DNA from: Labilibaculum sp. DW002
Lineage (GTDB): Bacteria > Bacteroidota > Bacteroidia > Bacteroidales > Marinifilaceae
Direction: 5' to 3'
DNA length: 64,000 bases
Assembly: GCF_029029525.1 (NCBI RefSeq)
Contig: NZ_JAKJSC010000001.1
Location: 992,001 to 1,056,000, forward strand
The notes under the pieces were generated by a model. That model was not told where the DNA came from. It ran no database searches and worked only from the letters and a program-made list of their open reading frames with translations. Shown here one piece after another: positions 45,812-55,253 of the stretch. Position numbers and translations under genes: made by a program. Each line of letters begins with the position of its first letter. The first letter of the stretch is position 1.

Positions 45812-45844
45812 CAAAGATAAAAAAATATCTTAACAATCCGCCAA
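45812..45844 (-). promoter_or_regulatory. Promoter of the pheA leader transcript
   Basis: On the minus strand TATCTTTG (45819-45812) matches TAnnTTTG exactly, and TTG (45844-45842) lies 22 bp upstream of it. The predicted transcript would start near 45805, about 15 nt before the first leader ATG. Confidence 0.55.
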
Positions 45845-46261
45845 CTTCCACGACTTTGTATTGTCACTTCAATGAGCTAGTGCATTCACTTCACACCTTT
45901 AAAAGGACACTTAAGTCTGAAATATTACCACTTGAGCTTAATTAAGATGGATTAATTCTCCTATTAGTACAATCTTCGTACTATAAATAAAACACAACAT
46001 TCAAATAACAAATCGAAATGTATCAAATTTCCACTTTATTATCATTCAAAAAAAAGCAACTTCATTCAATAAATATTCAACTAAAATTATAACCAAGTAC
46101 TTTTATTTCAAACAATTGATTAAATCTATAATGTCATAAATAAAATTATAGATTAAGACGCCAAACTCTTTTTCTTTTTATTTGATGAGCTTAATCCTTA
46201 TTTGTAGATTTATAGTAAACGATTCTAATCATATTTAAAATCATTATTAAATGTATTTAAC
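45845..46261. other. AT-rich non-coding stretch upstream of the efflux operon
   Basis: No ORF of quality on either strand. It probably contains the promoter and operators of the plus-strand RND operon, but no TTTG / TAnnTTTG pair at good spacing was found. Confidence 0.4.
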
Positions 46262-48607
46262 ATGAAGAACACTTTCATCTTACTTCTTTTGATATTCTCC
46301 TCCTTTTTGGGGCGATCTCAACAACAAGAAGATTATACCATCGCCATTCTAGGTGATAAACTGATTCCTGAAAATGAACAAATACTGCTTCAGCTTAAAG
46401 AAGAAATCAAATCGGTTGTCGGACAATCGGCGAATATCGTATTCAAAGATTCTTTCATTCTGTTGAATGACCTAAACCTTGAAAAGGCGAAAAGCAATTA
46501 TGAAAACATGGTTCAATCAGATGATGTTGACCTGATCCTTTCTTTCGGATCAGTCAATAATTTTGTGATTGGAAAAAACAAGATTTTTTCGAAACCTGTT
46601 ATTCTCTTTGGTGTTATCAACGACGATTTTATCACTTTTCCTGAAGGACAAATTAGTTCTAACATCACTAACTTAACCTATATATTAACGCCTCAGTCGT
46701 ACAAAAGGGATTTATTACAGTTTAAGGAGATATATCCTTTTAAGAAGATTGGGATTATAGTCGATGATTACTTAACTGAAATATATCCAGTTAAGAATAC
46801 ACTAAATGACATATTCAAAACGATTGAAGCAGAATATGTTCTTATACCTATTAAACAAGCCAATGATGTTGATGGCAAACTAGAATCTCTTGATGCCGTT
46901 TATCTATCTGGCGGACTATTTTTCAATAAAGATGAGCAAATCAGTTTGGTCAATAAGATCAACCAGAAAAATTTACCTAGCTTTACTTCTATCAACGAAC
47001 ATCTTTCTGACTATGGAGTTCTTTTAACCTCTCAACCAGTCAATAATCTGGAGCAATTTTTTAGACGCATTGCATTGAATATTGAATCGGCTGTGAACGG
47101 TGATAATTTAGCTCAACTTCCTATCTATATGGATTTACAGGCAAAATTATCTCTAAATATCGAAACGGCTTTTCAAATCAACTTCCCGCTTAAATACAGT
47201 TTTCTTTTACGAACCAATATTGTGGGAAACGCGAACCAAATTTCTTTTCAAAAGCAATATACCCTTCCTGAGGTTTTTCATCAGGTGTTGAATCAGAACT
47301 TGAACCTAAAAGCAGAACAGAAAAATATAGAACTGGCTAATCAAGAAGTTAAACTATCGAAGAGTGAATACTTACCAGATTTATCAACTTCGCTAAGCGG
47401 AACGCATTTGGATCCTGAACTTGCTAAAGTATCGAATGGATCGAATCCTGAATATAGTACTTCGGGTAATATTACATTCGAACAACTTATTTTCTCGGAA
47501 CAGGCTAGTGCCAACATCAAGATTCAAAAAGAACTAAAAGAAGCGACTAAAGAAACTTACAATGCTAAAGAAAAGGATGCCATTTTAAATGCTGGCGTAG
47601 CCTTCTACAATGCACTAATTGCCAAGGCAAACTTTTTAATTAACGATGAAAACCTAAGGGTTACACGTCAGAATTACGAAATAGCTCAGCAAAAATACGA
47701 TGCAGGGCAAACTGGAAAATCTGATGTTTTGAGGTGGAAAAGTGAACTGGCTATGGCAACCCAAAACATTGTCAATAGCTACACACAACTCAATCAATCA
47801 TTCAATGAACTGAATCAGATTCTAAACAACCCAATAGGATTAAAAATTGATGTTCTTAATTCCGATTTTAAGAAGCCTGGTGATAAAGACGATTTTAAAT
47901 TTTTCAATATGCTGGATGATCCATTCCTAAGAGAAAGATTCACTCATCTTATAGAAGAAAAAGCCATTGAGAATGCACATGAGCTAAAATCATTGCAACA
48001 CAATATTAGTGCAAGCAAACGTTCAGCAATGCTCCAGCAAAGAAGCAAATTCCTGCCAACAATCGGCTTGCAAGGCCAATATAACCATACTTTTAGTAGA
48101 GATGGTGAGGGCGCAACATATCCAACTGGTATTACGGGGGCGCCTGACGGCTATTATAATGTTGGCGTGCAGGTGAGTCTGCCAATCTTTCAAAAAAATC
48201 AGAGAAATATAAACCGACAAAAGTCATTTATACAACGTGATCAATTGAATATTCAGAAAGATGAAACCATTGTATCAATCAAAAGAAATGTGAATGATAT
48301 CATTCTTTCCATCGTCAGTCAATTTTCAAACATAGAGCTATCGAAGGTTTCAACCGAGGCCGCTAAAGAGAGTTTAGAGCTAATGCAAATTTCCTATTCT
48401 AACGGAGCGATTGGTATTACCTCGTTAATTGATTCTCAGCAAGCTTATTTTCAAGCTCAACAGCAACAAGCCAATGCGGACTACAACTTTCAATTGAGCA
48501 TTTTACAACTCGAGCGAATCATGTCCTATTTCTTTAGCCTCCATTCCGATGAAGAAAATCAAGTTTTTGTCAACCAGGTTAAAGAACGAATCGTTCAGAT
48601 GAATTAA
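46262..48607 (+). CDS. TolC-type outer-membrane efflux protein with N-terminal periplasmic-binding domain
   Basis: A 781-aa exported protein (signal MKNTFILLLLIFSSFLGRS). Residues ~24-310 resemble an ABC substrate-binding (type 1 periplasmic-binding) domain: YTIAILGDKLIPENEQ, DDVDLILSFGSVNNF, KPVILFGVINDD, KKIGIIVDDYLTEIYP, LDAVYLSGGLFF. Residues ~340-770 are a TolC/OEP domain with two helical-hairpin repeats: LKAEQKNIELANQEVKLSKS, LPDLSTSLSG, RQNYEIAQQKYDAGQTGKSD and LELMQISYSNGAIGITSLID. The adaptor and RND pump genes follow at 75 and 24 bp spacing. The extra domain is unusual for TolC and might sense or capture substrate. Confidence 0.88.
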   Translation: MKNTFILLLLIFSSFLGRSQQQEDYTIAILGDKLIPENEQILLQLKEEIKSVVGQSANIVFKDSFILLNDLNLEKAKSNYENMVQSDDVDLILSFGSVNNFVIGKNKIFSKPVILFGVINDDFITFPEGQISSNITNLTYILTPQSYKRDLLQFKEIYPFKKIGIIVDDYLTEIYPVKNTLNDIFKTIEAEYVLIPIKQANDVDGKLESLDAVYLSGGLFFNKDEQISLVNKINQKNLPSFTSINEHLSDYGVLLTSQPVNNLEQFFRRIALNIESAVNGDNLAQLPIYMDLQAKLSLNIETAFQINFPLKYSFLLRTNIVGNANQISFQKQYTLPEVFHQVLNQNLNLKAEQKNIELANQEVKLSKSEYLPDLSTSLSGTHLDPELAKVSNGSNPEYSTSGNITFEQLIFSEQASANIKIQKELKEATKETYNAKEKDAILNAGVAFYNALIAKANFLINDENLRVTRQNYEIAQQKYDAGQTGKSDVLRWKSELAMATQNIVNSYTQLNQSFNELNQILNNPIGLKIDVLNSDFKKPGDKDDFKFFNMLDDPFLRERFTHLIEEKAIENAHELKSLQHNISASKRSAMLQQRSKFLPTIGLQGQYNHTFSRDGEGATYPTGITGAPDGYYNVGVQVSLPIFQKNQRNINRQKSFIQRDQLNIQKDETIVSIKRNVNDIILSIVSQFSNIELSKVSTEAAKESLELMQISYSNGAIGITSLIDSQQAYFQAQQQQANADYNFQLSILQLERIMSYFFSLHSDEENQVFVNQVKERIVQMN

Positions 48608-48682
48608 AAAATTAATCAAACAATACGAAAGAAGTCTAAACACATTATTGTTCTGACAAATTTCACAAAATAAAACACACAT

Positions 48683-49768
48683 ATGAAGACAATATATTAT
48701 ACTTTAATCCTAGCCATCGTCGTATTTAGTTCTGCTTGCTCAAATAAAAAAGAGCCTGTACAAAAAGAAAATTTACGTCCGGTTAAGTATGCCGAAATCA
48801 GCTATTCAGGTATCGGACAAGTTAGATCATTCAATGGAACAGCTCGGTCTGATAAAGAAATTAATTTAAGTTTTAGAACAAGCGGTATTCTAACAATATT
48901 GAATATTTCGGCTGGTCAAAAAGTAAAAAAAGGTGAATTATTGGCTCAAATCGATAATTCAGAGGCACGTCTTTCGTTAGAACAATCTATTTCATCTTTG
49001 AATAGTGCCAAAGCCAATTTAAACACAAGCACATCAACTCTGTCTCGTACTAAAACACTTTTCGAAAAGGGCTCTGCCTCTTTGAGTGATTACGAGAATG
49101 CTAAATCATCATTTGCATCTGCCAAAGCTGATTTTGAATCGAAAAAACGCACGGTTGAAATCCAGAAAAAGCAAGTTGGTTATGGTATTATCTATGCACC
49201 TGCCAATGGTATTATTGCGTCAAAAAATGTGGAGAATAATGAGAACGTAGGTTCTGGTAGTGTTATCGCTGTTTTAAATGCAGGAAGCTTTATGGAAATT
49301 AGCCTGGGTATGCCTGAGAATGTGATTAATCGTGTGCATAAGGGTATGAAAGTGATAGCTAAATTCCCGGCACTTCAGGGAAAAAAATTCGAAGGTGTTG
49401 TTGATGAAATTGCACCTTCAATCGAGAGTGGATCGGCAACCTACCCTGTTAGAGTTAAACTCCTTGGTAAGAATACTGAAGTCAAGTCAGGAATGGCTGC
49501 GAATATCACCTTTAACTTTCCTAAAACAGATAACCAAGAAGTACTCATTGTTCCAATTTCAGCTGTAGGAGAAGATAGCAAAGGAAACTTTGTTTACCTT
49601 ATCGAGAAACAGAGTGAAAAGATCGGTTTAATCAAAAAGCAACACTTTACTATTGGTGAATTATCGCCTATAGGTTTCGAAGTTGTAAAAGGGTTAAAGC
49701 CCGGACAGATTGTGGCAACAGCAGGTTTACAGACCTTGCTTGACGGACAAAAAGTTAGCCTTAAATAA
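48683..49768 (+). CDS. RND efflux periplasmic adaptor lipoprotein
   Basis: A 361-aa membrane-fusion protein. MKTIYYTLILAIVVFSSAC is a lipoprotein signal with Cys-19. The biotinyl/lipoyl half-motifs are LNISAGQKVKKGELLAQID and YGIIYAPANGIIASKNVENN, flanking a coiled-coil hairpin (about 95-155) with a FEKGSASLSDYENAKS segment. The beta-barrel and membrane-proximal domains follow (VKSGMAANITFNF, VPISAVGEDSKGNFVYL, GLKPGQIVATAGLQTLLDG). It links the inner-membrane pump to the TolC-type channel encoded on either side. Confidence 0.93.
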   Translation: MKTIYYTLILAIVVFSSACSNKKEPVQKENLRPVKYAEISYSGIGQVRSFNGTARSDKEINLSFRTSGILTILNISAGQKVKKGELLAQIDNSEARLSLEQSISSLNSAKANLNTSTSTLSRTKTLFEKGSASLSDYENAKSSFASAKADFESKKRTVEIQKKQVGYGIIYAPANGIIASKNVENNENVGSGSVIAVLNAGSFMEISLGMPENVINRVHKGMKVIAKFPALQGKKFEGVVDEIAPSIESGSATYPVRVKLLGKNTEVKSGMAANITFNFPKTDNQEVLIVPISAVGEDSKGNFVYLIEKQSEKIGLIKKQHFTIGELSPIGFEVVKGLKPGQIVATAGLQTLLDGQKVSLK

Positions 49769-49792
49769 TATCAACACTTTAAATCGGCAAAT

Positions 49793-52700
49793 ATGAATCT
49801 TACGAAATTCGCAATTGAAAAAAGTCGTATTACATTCACACTGCTTGCTGTAGTGGTGATAATGGGACTAACGCTATACAAATCCTTACCTAGAGACAGT
49901 ATGCCTCCTTATACGGTTCGGGTTGCAACAATTATCTCTTCCTTTCCGGGAGCCGGCCCCGAGCGAGTTGAGCTTTTGGTTACTGATAAAATTGAGAAGA
50001 AAGCACAGGAAATTCCTGAAGTAAAAGAAATAAATAGTACCTCGCGTACAGGTTTATCTATTGTTTCAGTAAAACTTAAGGACGAAGTCAGTCCAGACCA
50101 ACTTCAAAGTATTTGGGATAAACTAAGACGTAAGCTTAACGACATTAAAGGCTTACCAAAAGGTGTTAGCCCTAAATTAAATGACGACGACGTTGGTGTG
50201 GTTTACGGTATTGTTGTCGGTCTAATAAGCGACGGCTATTCTTATACAGAGATGAAAGATTATGCCGACGATCTTCGCGATGATTTAATCAAACTAGATG
50301 ATGCAGCAAAGGTAGAATTTGGTGGTGCACAAGAAGAACGTATCTTCATCGAATTCGACGAAGCGCAACTTAAAGAATATGGACTAACCTCAACCTCGCT
50401 TCAAAATACGATTGCATCAACCAACATTTTAGATTCGGGCGGAGAAGTTAACCTCGAAGATGAAAAAATCATACTAGAACCAACAGGAAATTACAATTCT
50501 CTTGAAGATATTGAAAATACCTTAATTCCTATTGGAGATGGTAAGCAAGTTGTACAACTTCGAGACATCACTACTATTCGAAAAGGCTATATTGAGCCAG
50601 CAACCTCTATCGTTCACGTTAATGGTCAACCCGCTATTTCCATGTCGATTTCACTAATCGATGGAGCAAATATTATCAAACTTGGAGAAGAGGTAGATAA
50701 AGTTGTATCGAAATGGAATAAAAATTTACCAATAGGACTAGAAATACAACGTCTATCGTCCTTAGATACTTATGTAGATCAGAGCATTGATAATTTTATC
50801 GGCAATTTGATTCAATCTATTGTAATTGTTCTGTTAGTGATGCTTATTTTCCTTGGTCTAAGAACTGGCTTAATTGTGGCTAGTCTGATTCCTATTGTGA
50901 CCATTATGACATTGATGCTAATGGGGCTCATTGGTATGGGATTAAACCAAGTAACATTGGCGGCTCTGATTATGGCTCTGGGAATGATGGTAGATAATGC
51001 CATTGTAGTTTCCGAATCCATCATGGTAAAAATGGAAAAAGGGATCTCTGCAAAAGAAGCAGCTATTTCATCCTGTTCAGAACTAATAATACCTCTTTTA
51101 ATATCAACATTAACAACCTCTGTTGCTTTCCTTGCATTCTTTATGGCCGAGTCAACTATGGGTGATATCACAGGACCAATTTTTGTAGTAATCACATTGG
51201 CTTTACTTTCCTCATGGATCATATCCTTAACCACTATTACAATGCTATGTTATTTCTTCCTGAAGGTAAAACCTAAGGCAGAAACAAAACCAGCCTTGAT
51301 GGATAGGATGTTCGATGCCACAAAAGTCTATTATAAATCTCTAATAATGCTAGCCTTGAATTTCAAACGCAGTGTTATTTTAGGAATCTTTGCACTTTTC
51401 TTCTTGTCTCTCTACGGATTTGGGCTTGTTCCATTCATCTTTTTTCCCGATAGCGATCGTAACATGATTACTGTTGATATTAATTTGCCATTAGGTACAA
51501 AAATTGAACGAACCGAAGAGATTATTGAAAATATAGAAAAATACATTGCCGATGATCTATTGATTAACGATTCCAGATTAAAAGGAATTACCGATTGGTC
51601 TTCTTTCATAGGGCAAGGACCAAATTCATACGATTTGGGATATTCTCAGGATGAGGCCAATTCAAGCTATGCTCATATTTTGGTCAATACCAGTTCATTT
51701 GAAGTAAACGATAAGATGATTACGCTTTTGGACAAGTATTGCTTCTCACATTTCCCAAATGCCGACATTAAAGTGGGTGCACTAGGTGCAGGGGGAACAG
51801 GAACTCCAATCGAAATAAAAGTTTCAGGTAAAGATCCTGATATCCTTTCTAAATTGTCGGATCAAATAAAATCAAAACTATCAGAAATCCAAGGAACAAA
51901 GAATGTTAAAGATGATTGGGGACCAAAAACCAAGAAGTTCATCATCGATATTAACCAGAATAATGCTCAAATTGCGGGTATCACCAATCAAGATATTGCA
52001 ACATCGTTAAAAACGGTATTGGATGGTTTTCAAACAGGAGAATATCGCGAGGACGATAAAAACATTCCTATTCTTCTTAGAGGATTCGATAGTCAGGAAC
52101 AGAGCTACGAATCTATCGAAACCATGAATGTTTTCTCGCAACAATCGGGAAGATCGGTACCCTTATCGCAGGTTGCCAACATTGTTCCACAATGGCAATA
52201 CGCAAAAATTAAACGTCTCGATTTAATTAGAAGTGTTAATGTTTCTAGTGAACTGGATGTTACAGGGAATGCCTCTGAGGTAATGGCTGTAATTACTCCA
52301 TGGCTTGATGAACAAACACAGAATTGGCCAAATGGTTATGAATATCAATTAGGTGGTGACAGCAAAAATACAGCAGATAATATGGGTGCCGTAATTTCTT
52401 ATCTACCTCTATCTGCATTCATCATTTTGCTCTTACTCATTATTCAGTTTAACTCATTCCGAAAAACTTTGATGGTCATTAGTACCATTCCTTTGGGTGT
52501 AATCGGGGTAGTTATTGGTTTAATGGTATTTCGCTCTTTCTTTAGTTTCTTTGGTTTTCTAGGTGTTATTTCTCTTGCCGGAATTGTTATCAATAATGCG
52601 ATTGTTCTCATCGACAGGATAGAAATTGAGATAACTAAATTTAAACGAACACCCCAAGATGCGGTAATAGCAGCCTGTTTGCAGCGTTTCCGTCCCATCA

Positions 52701-52906
52701 TATTAACCACTTTCACAACCTCTTTTGGGCTTTTGCCTTTGTATTTGGGTGGCGGATTAATGTGGGAGCCTATGGCGATAGCAATCATGATTGGACTTTT
52801 GTTTGGAACTATAATCACTCTCGTGTTTATCCCGGCTTTCTATAGTATTCTATACAAGGTCAGCTATAAAGGCTATCAATTCAACAAAGCTTTATTAAAA
52901 ATATAA
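49793..52906 (+). CDS. RND efflux pump, inner-membrane permease (AcrB superfamily)
   Basis: A 1037-aa proton-driven pump with twelve TM helices and two large periplasmic loops. The N-terminus MNLTKFAIEKSRITFTLLAV is typical. SRTGLSIVSVKLKDEVSPDQ lies in the first porter loop. TM4 has ALGMMVDNAIVVSESIM, where the proton-relay pair is Asp-Asn rather than Asp-Asp. GVISLAGIVINNAIVLIDRI and the TTFTTSFGLLPLYLGGG segment are near TM10-TM11. Substrates cannot be predicted. It ends the efflux trio; a hairpin and a DUF6268 gene follow. Confidence 0.95.
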   Translation: MNLTKFAIEKSRITFTLLAVVVIMGLTLYKSLPRDSMPPYTVRVATIISSFPGAGPERVELLVTDKIEKKAQEIPEVKEINSTSRTGLSIVSVKLKDEVSPDQLQSIWDKLRRKLNDIKGLPKGVSPKLNDDDVGVVYGIVVGLISDGYSYTEMKDYADDLRDDLIKLDDAAKVEFGGAQEERIFIEFDEAQLKEYGLTSTSLQNTIASTNILDSGGEVNLEDEKIILEPTGNYNSLEDIENTLIPIGDGKQVVQLRDITTIRKGYIEPATSIVHVNGQPAISMSISLIDGANIIKLGEEVDKVVSKWNKNLPIGLEIQRLSSLDTYVDQSIDNFIGNLIQSIVIVLLVMLIFLGLRTGLIVASLIPIVTIMTLMLMGLIGMGLNQVTLAALIMALGMMVDNAIVVSESIMVKMEKGISAKEAAISSCSELIIPLLISTLTTSVAFLAFFMAESTMGDITGPIFVVITLALLSSWIISLTTITMLCYFFLKVKPKAETKPALMDRMFDATKVYYKSLIMLALNFKRSVILGIFALFFLSLYGFGLVPFIFFPDSDRNMITVDINLPLGTKIERTEEIIENIEKYIADDLLINDSRLKGITDWSSFIGQGPNSYDLGYSQDEANSSYAHILVNTSSFEVNDKMITLLDKYCFSHFPNADIKVGALGAGGTGTPIEIKVSGKDPDILSKLSDQIKSKLSEIQGTKNVKDDWGPKTKKFIIDINQNNAQIAGITNQDIATSLKTVLDGFQTGEYREDDKNIPILLRGFDSQEQSYESIETMNVFSQQSGRSVPLSQVANIVPQWQYAKIKRLDLIRSVNVSSELDVTGNASEVMAVITPWLDEQTQNWPNGYEYQLGGDSKNTADNMGAVISYLPLSAFIILLLLIIQFNSFRKTLMVISTIPLGVIGVVIGLMVFRSFFSFFGFLGVISLAGIVINNAIVLIDRIEIEITKFKRTPQDAVIAACLQRFRPIILTTFTTSFGLLPLYLGGGLMWEPMAIAIMIGLLFGTIITLVFIPAFYSILYKVSYKGYQFNKALLKI

Positions 52907-52922
52907 TCAATTTAAAAAAAAA

Positions 52923-52948
52923 GAGGTAGTCTAATTCTAGGCTACCTC
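52923..52948. terminator. Hairpin between RND pump and DUF6268 gene
   Basis: GAGGTAGTCTA-ATTC-TAGGCTACCTC, an 11-bp stem with one G-T pair. The A run precedes it and no T run follows on the plus strand, so on this strand it may be a processing or partial-termination element rather than a full terminator. Confidence 0.5.
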
Positions 52949-52962
52949 AACAATAACATTCA

Positions 52963-53856
52963 ATGAAAAATTTCACAATTAAATTAACATTTGCAGTCAT
53001 TATATCTGCATTTGTATTTTCTAGTGCACAAGCACAAATGGAAAAAGAAGATCTCTCTTTAAATTATTCATATATAGGCGAAGGAGATTCAGGTAGCCAT
53101 CAGAAAATTGCCTTTAGTAAATTTGAGGCAAAAGCAAATCTGTATCGTAAATTAACTAAAAAAGGGGCTCTATATTTCCATACAGTTTCTTATGCGAATA
53201 TGAATATTGATTATTCGGCAGAACTAGGTATACCAACTGAATTGGAGCAGTTTCATTCTTTTTCATATTCAATAGGAGCCAGTGTTCCTTTGAAAAATGA
53301 ATGGCGATTAACAGGTGTTTTTTCTCCAACTTTGGCATCAAACTTCGAAGGTGATGTTCAATTCAACGATTTACAGTTTCTGGGCATCATCTTTTTGGGG
53401 AAAGCAATAAACAAATTAAAAAATCTACATCTGAATATTGGAGCCATGTATTCCAATACTCTGGGTAGCCCAACACCACTCCCTTATTTTAGTTTAACTT
53501 GGAAACCTAACAAACAGCTTACCTACGAACTTGGTTTCCCAAACACTGGCATTACTTATAAAGTCAACGAAAAACTATCTTTGGGAAGTAAACTATTTAT
53601 TGCGGGTGATAACCTTCGTTTAGGTGACAATTTAGTTTATCAAAACGAATCGACTCCTATTGATAATATCAGATTAACCAATTTCGGATGGGGCTTAGAA
53701 GCGCAAAAGAAATTCGGAAAGCACTTTAAATTAAAACTAGCAGGAGGTCACACTTTCTCTCGTAAATTCGAGTTTAATGATGGAAGTAAAGTGGTTGAAG
53801 ATTTTGATTTAGATAACAACTTCTATGGCACTGTAGGACTTTCAATTTTATTTTAA
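52963..53856 (+). CDS. DUF6268-type outer-membrane beta-barrel protein
   Basis: A 297-aa exported protein: signal MKNFTIKLTFAVIISAFVFSSAQAQ. The mature chain alternates strands with aromatic girdles (YFHTVSYANMNIDYS, FSYSIGASVPLKNEWRLTG, LHLNIGAMYSNTLG, FSLTWKPNKQLTYELGFP) and ends in Phe (VGLSILF), as in outer-membrane barrels. It matches my recollection of the DUF6268 family, which has no known function. Its place behind the RND genes suggests an accessory role or simple co-expression. Confidence 0.78.
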   Translation: MKNFTIKLTFAVIISAFVFSSAQAQMEKEDLSLNYSYIGEGDSGSHQKIAFSKFEAKANLYRKLTKKGALYFHTVSYANMNIDYSAELGIPTELEQFHSFSYSIGASVPLKNEWRLTGVFSPTLASNFEGDVQFNDLQFLGIIFLGKAINKLKNLHLNIGAMYSNTLGSPTPLPYFSLTWKPNKQLTYELGFPNTGITYKVNEKLSLGSKLFIAGDNLRLGDNLVYQNESTPIDNIRLTNFGWGLEAQKKFGKHFKLKLAGGHTFSRKFEFNDGSKVVEDFDLDNNFYGTVGLSILF

Positions 53857-53879
53857 CATTGCTACTAAAAGATATGAGA

Positions 53880-53906
53880 AAAAGGACATCTATAGGATGT
53901 CCTTTT
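53880..53906 (+). terminator. Terminator after the DUF6268 gene
   Basis: AAAAGGACATC-TATAG-GATGTCCTTTT, an 11-bp perfect stem ending in four T. It closes the efflux operon and separates it from the cyclase gene. Confidence 0.8.
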
Positions 53907-53938
53907 CAAACATAAATTACATATGATCCCCACTGATA

Positions 53939-55039
53939 ATGATCAATATTAGTCTTAAAAACAAAAAAATAATCAAAGATTTTATATTCTTAAACCTAGT
54001 ATGGATCTTTGCTTTTTATTTTTTCGATTTCATTCAACTCTCTAATTTCAAAGAAGGAAATGAAGTCGCTCTCGACCCACTTCTTCAACAAATTCAAGGT
54101 TTTAACCGTTTTTTCAGCAGTATAGCACTTGGTACATTATTTAGTTTCATTAACCTATATGTACAACGCAATGCTGATCGACTGCGAACAAAATCATATG
54201 GCTATATCATTGTTACCTACTCTATTGTACACATCGTTTTAGTATTTGCGGCCATTTCGCTTGTTGCCTCATTATCTGTTTTTGTTTTTTCTGGATCCTT
54301 ACAAAGGGAAAATTTGGCAGGCTTAATTAAGTTTTTCCAATCGAAAGATCTCATCCGTATATTAATATATACCTTCCTTATCAGCATTAGTATTTTTGTT
54401 GTAAAACTTATAAACGAGAAACTTGGCAAAGGTGTTTTATGGAATCTAATTCTGGGTAAATACCGCCAACCCAAAGAGGATCGCTTGCTCTTCCTTTTTA
54501 TGGATTTGAAATCATCAACCACATATGCAGAACTCTTGGGACATAGAAAATACAGCGAGTTAATTCAAGATTGCTTTTCGGATTTGACGCCAGCCGTATC
54601 TGCCTGCCATGCTAAAATTTACCAATACGTTGGTGACGAAGCCGTTCTCTCTTGGAAATACGCCGATGGCATTAAACAGGCCAATTGCATTCGTGTCTTT
54701 TTTCATTTTAAATCCATACTCAAAACTCGCTCTCAATACTATTTGGATACTTATGGTTTTGTACCTGAATTTAAAGCAGGGATCAATGGGGGAAGAATTA
54801 TGGTGGCCGAAGTAGGCTATCTAAAACGATCGATCGCCTACCATGGCGATGCTATAAATACAGCCGCCCGCATACAAGGACAATGCAATAGCTTCGAACG
54901 CGATATTCTACTTTCTGAAAAAATTGTAAACGATGTCCAAAAAACCAATCAAGTCAATTTCATTGAATTGGAGGACATTCAACTAAAGGGAAAGAAAGAA
55001 AAAGTAAAACTATTTAGTATCGATCAGTTTAAAATATAA
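53939..55039 (+). CDS. Membrane class III adenylate/guanylate cyclase
   Basis: A 366-aa protein. Four hydrophobic helices (about residues 14-32, 60-75, 88-115, 140-160) precede a cyclase homology domain (about 185-360). Catalytic features: first metal Asp in LFMDLKSSTTYAE, second in IYQYVGDEAVLSW, Lys in PEFKAGINGG, and the transition-state Asn and Arg in GDAINTAARIQGQC. All key residues appear present, so it is probably active. cAMP is the likelier product, but specificity is inferred. It is monocistronic and does not neighbour a known cAMP receptor. Confidence 0.88.
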   Translation: MINISLKNKKIIKDFIFLNLVWIFAFYFFDFIQLSNFKEGNEVALDPLLQQIQGFNRFFSSIALGTLFSFINLYVQRNADRLRTKSYGYIIVTYSIVHIVLVFAAISLVASLSVFVFSGSLQRENLAGLIKFFQSKDLIRILIYTFLISISIFVVKLINEKLGKGVLWNLILGKYRQPKEDRLLFLFMDLKSSTTYAELLGHRKYSELIQDCFSDLTPAVSACHAKIYQYVGDEAVLSWKYADGIKQANCIRVFFHFKSILKTRSQYYLDTYGFVPEFKAGINGGRIMVAEVGYLKRSIAYHGDAINTAARIQGQCNSFERDILLSEKIVNDVQKTNQVNFIELEDIQLKGKKEKVKLFSIDQFKI

Positions 55040-55131
55040 GATTAGAACAAACATTTCAGTATAAGTTCACCATACTTTATTAATGCCTCTGTAAGTTGGA
55101 TTCTATAAATTCACAAACAATTTTCTCATAT

Positions 55132-55166
55132 AAAAGCGGAATACAGTAATCGTATCTCGCTTTTTT
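55132..55166 (+). terminator. Terminator after the cyclase gene
   Basis: AAAAGCG (55132-55138) and CGCTTTT (55158-55164) with additional ATAC/GTAT pairing inside, then more T. Confidence 0.65.
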
Positions 55167-55253
55167 GTTTTTAACAAATCAATAACAGGCTAATCTGTTC
55201 TTTTTCAATCAATAGTTGTATATTTAATACTCATTAGTCCTTTATACACAAAA

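Noticed and set aside
53939-55039. Cyclase as the missing PycC partner of the HD-PycTM protein
   Set aside because: It is 29 kb away, membrane-bound, and has a general class III layout rather than the soluble PycC architecture; proximity gives no support.
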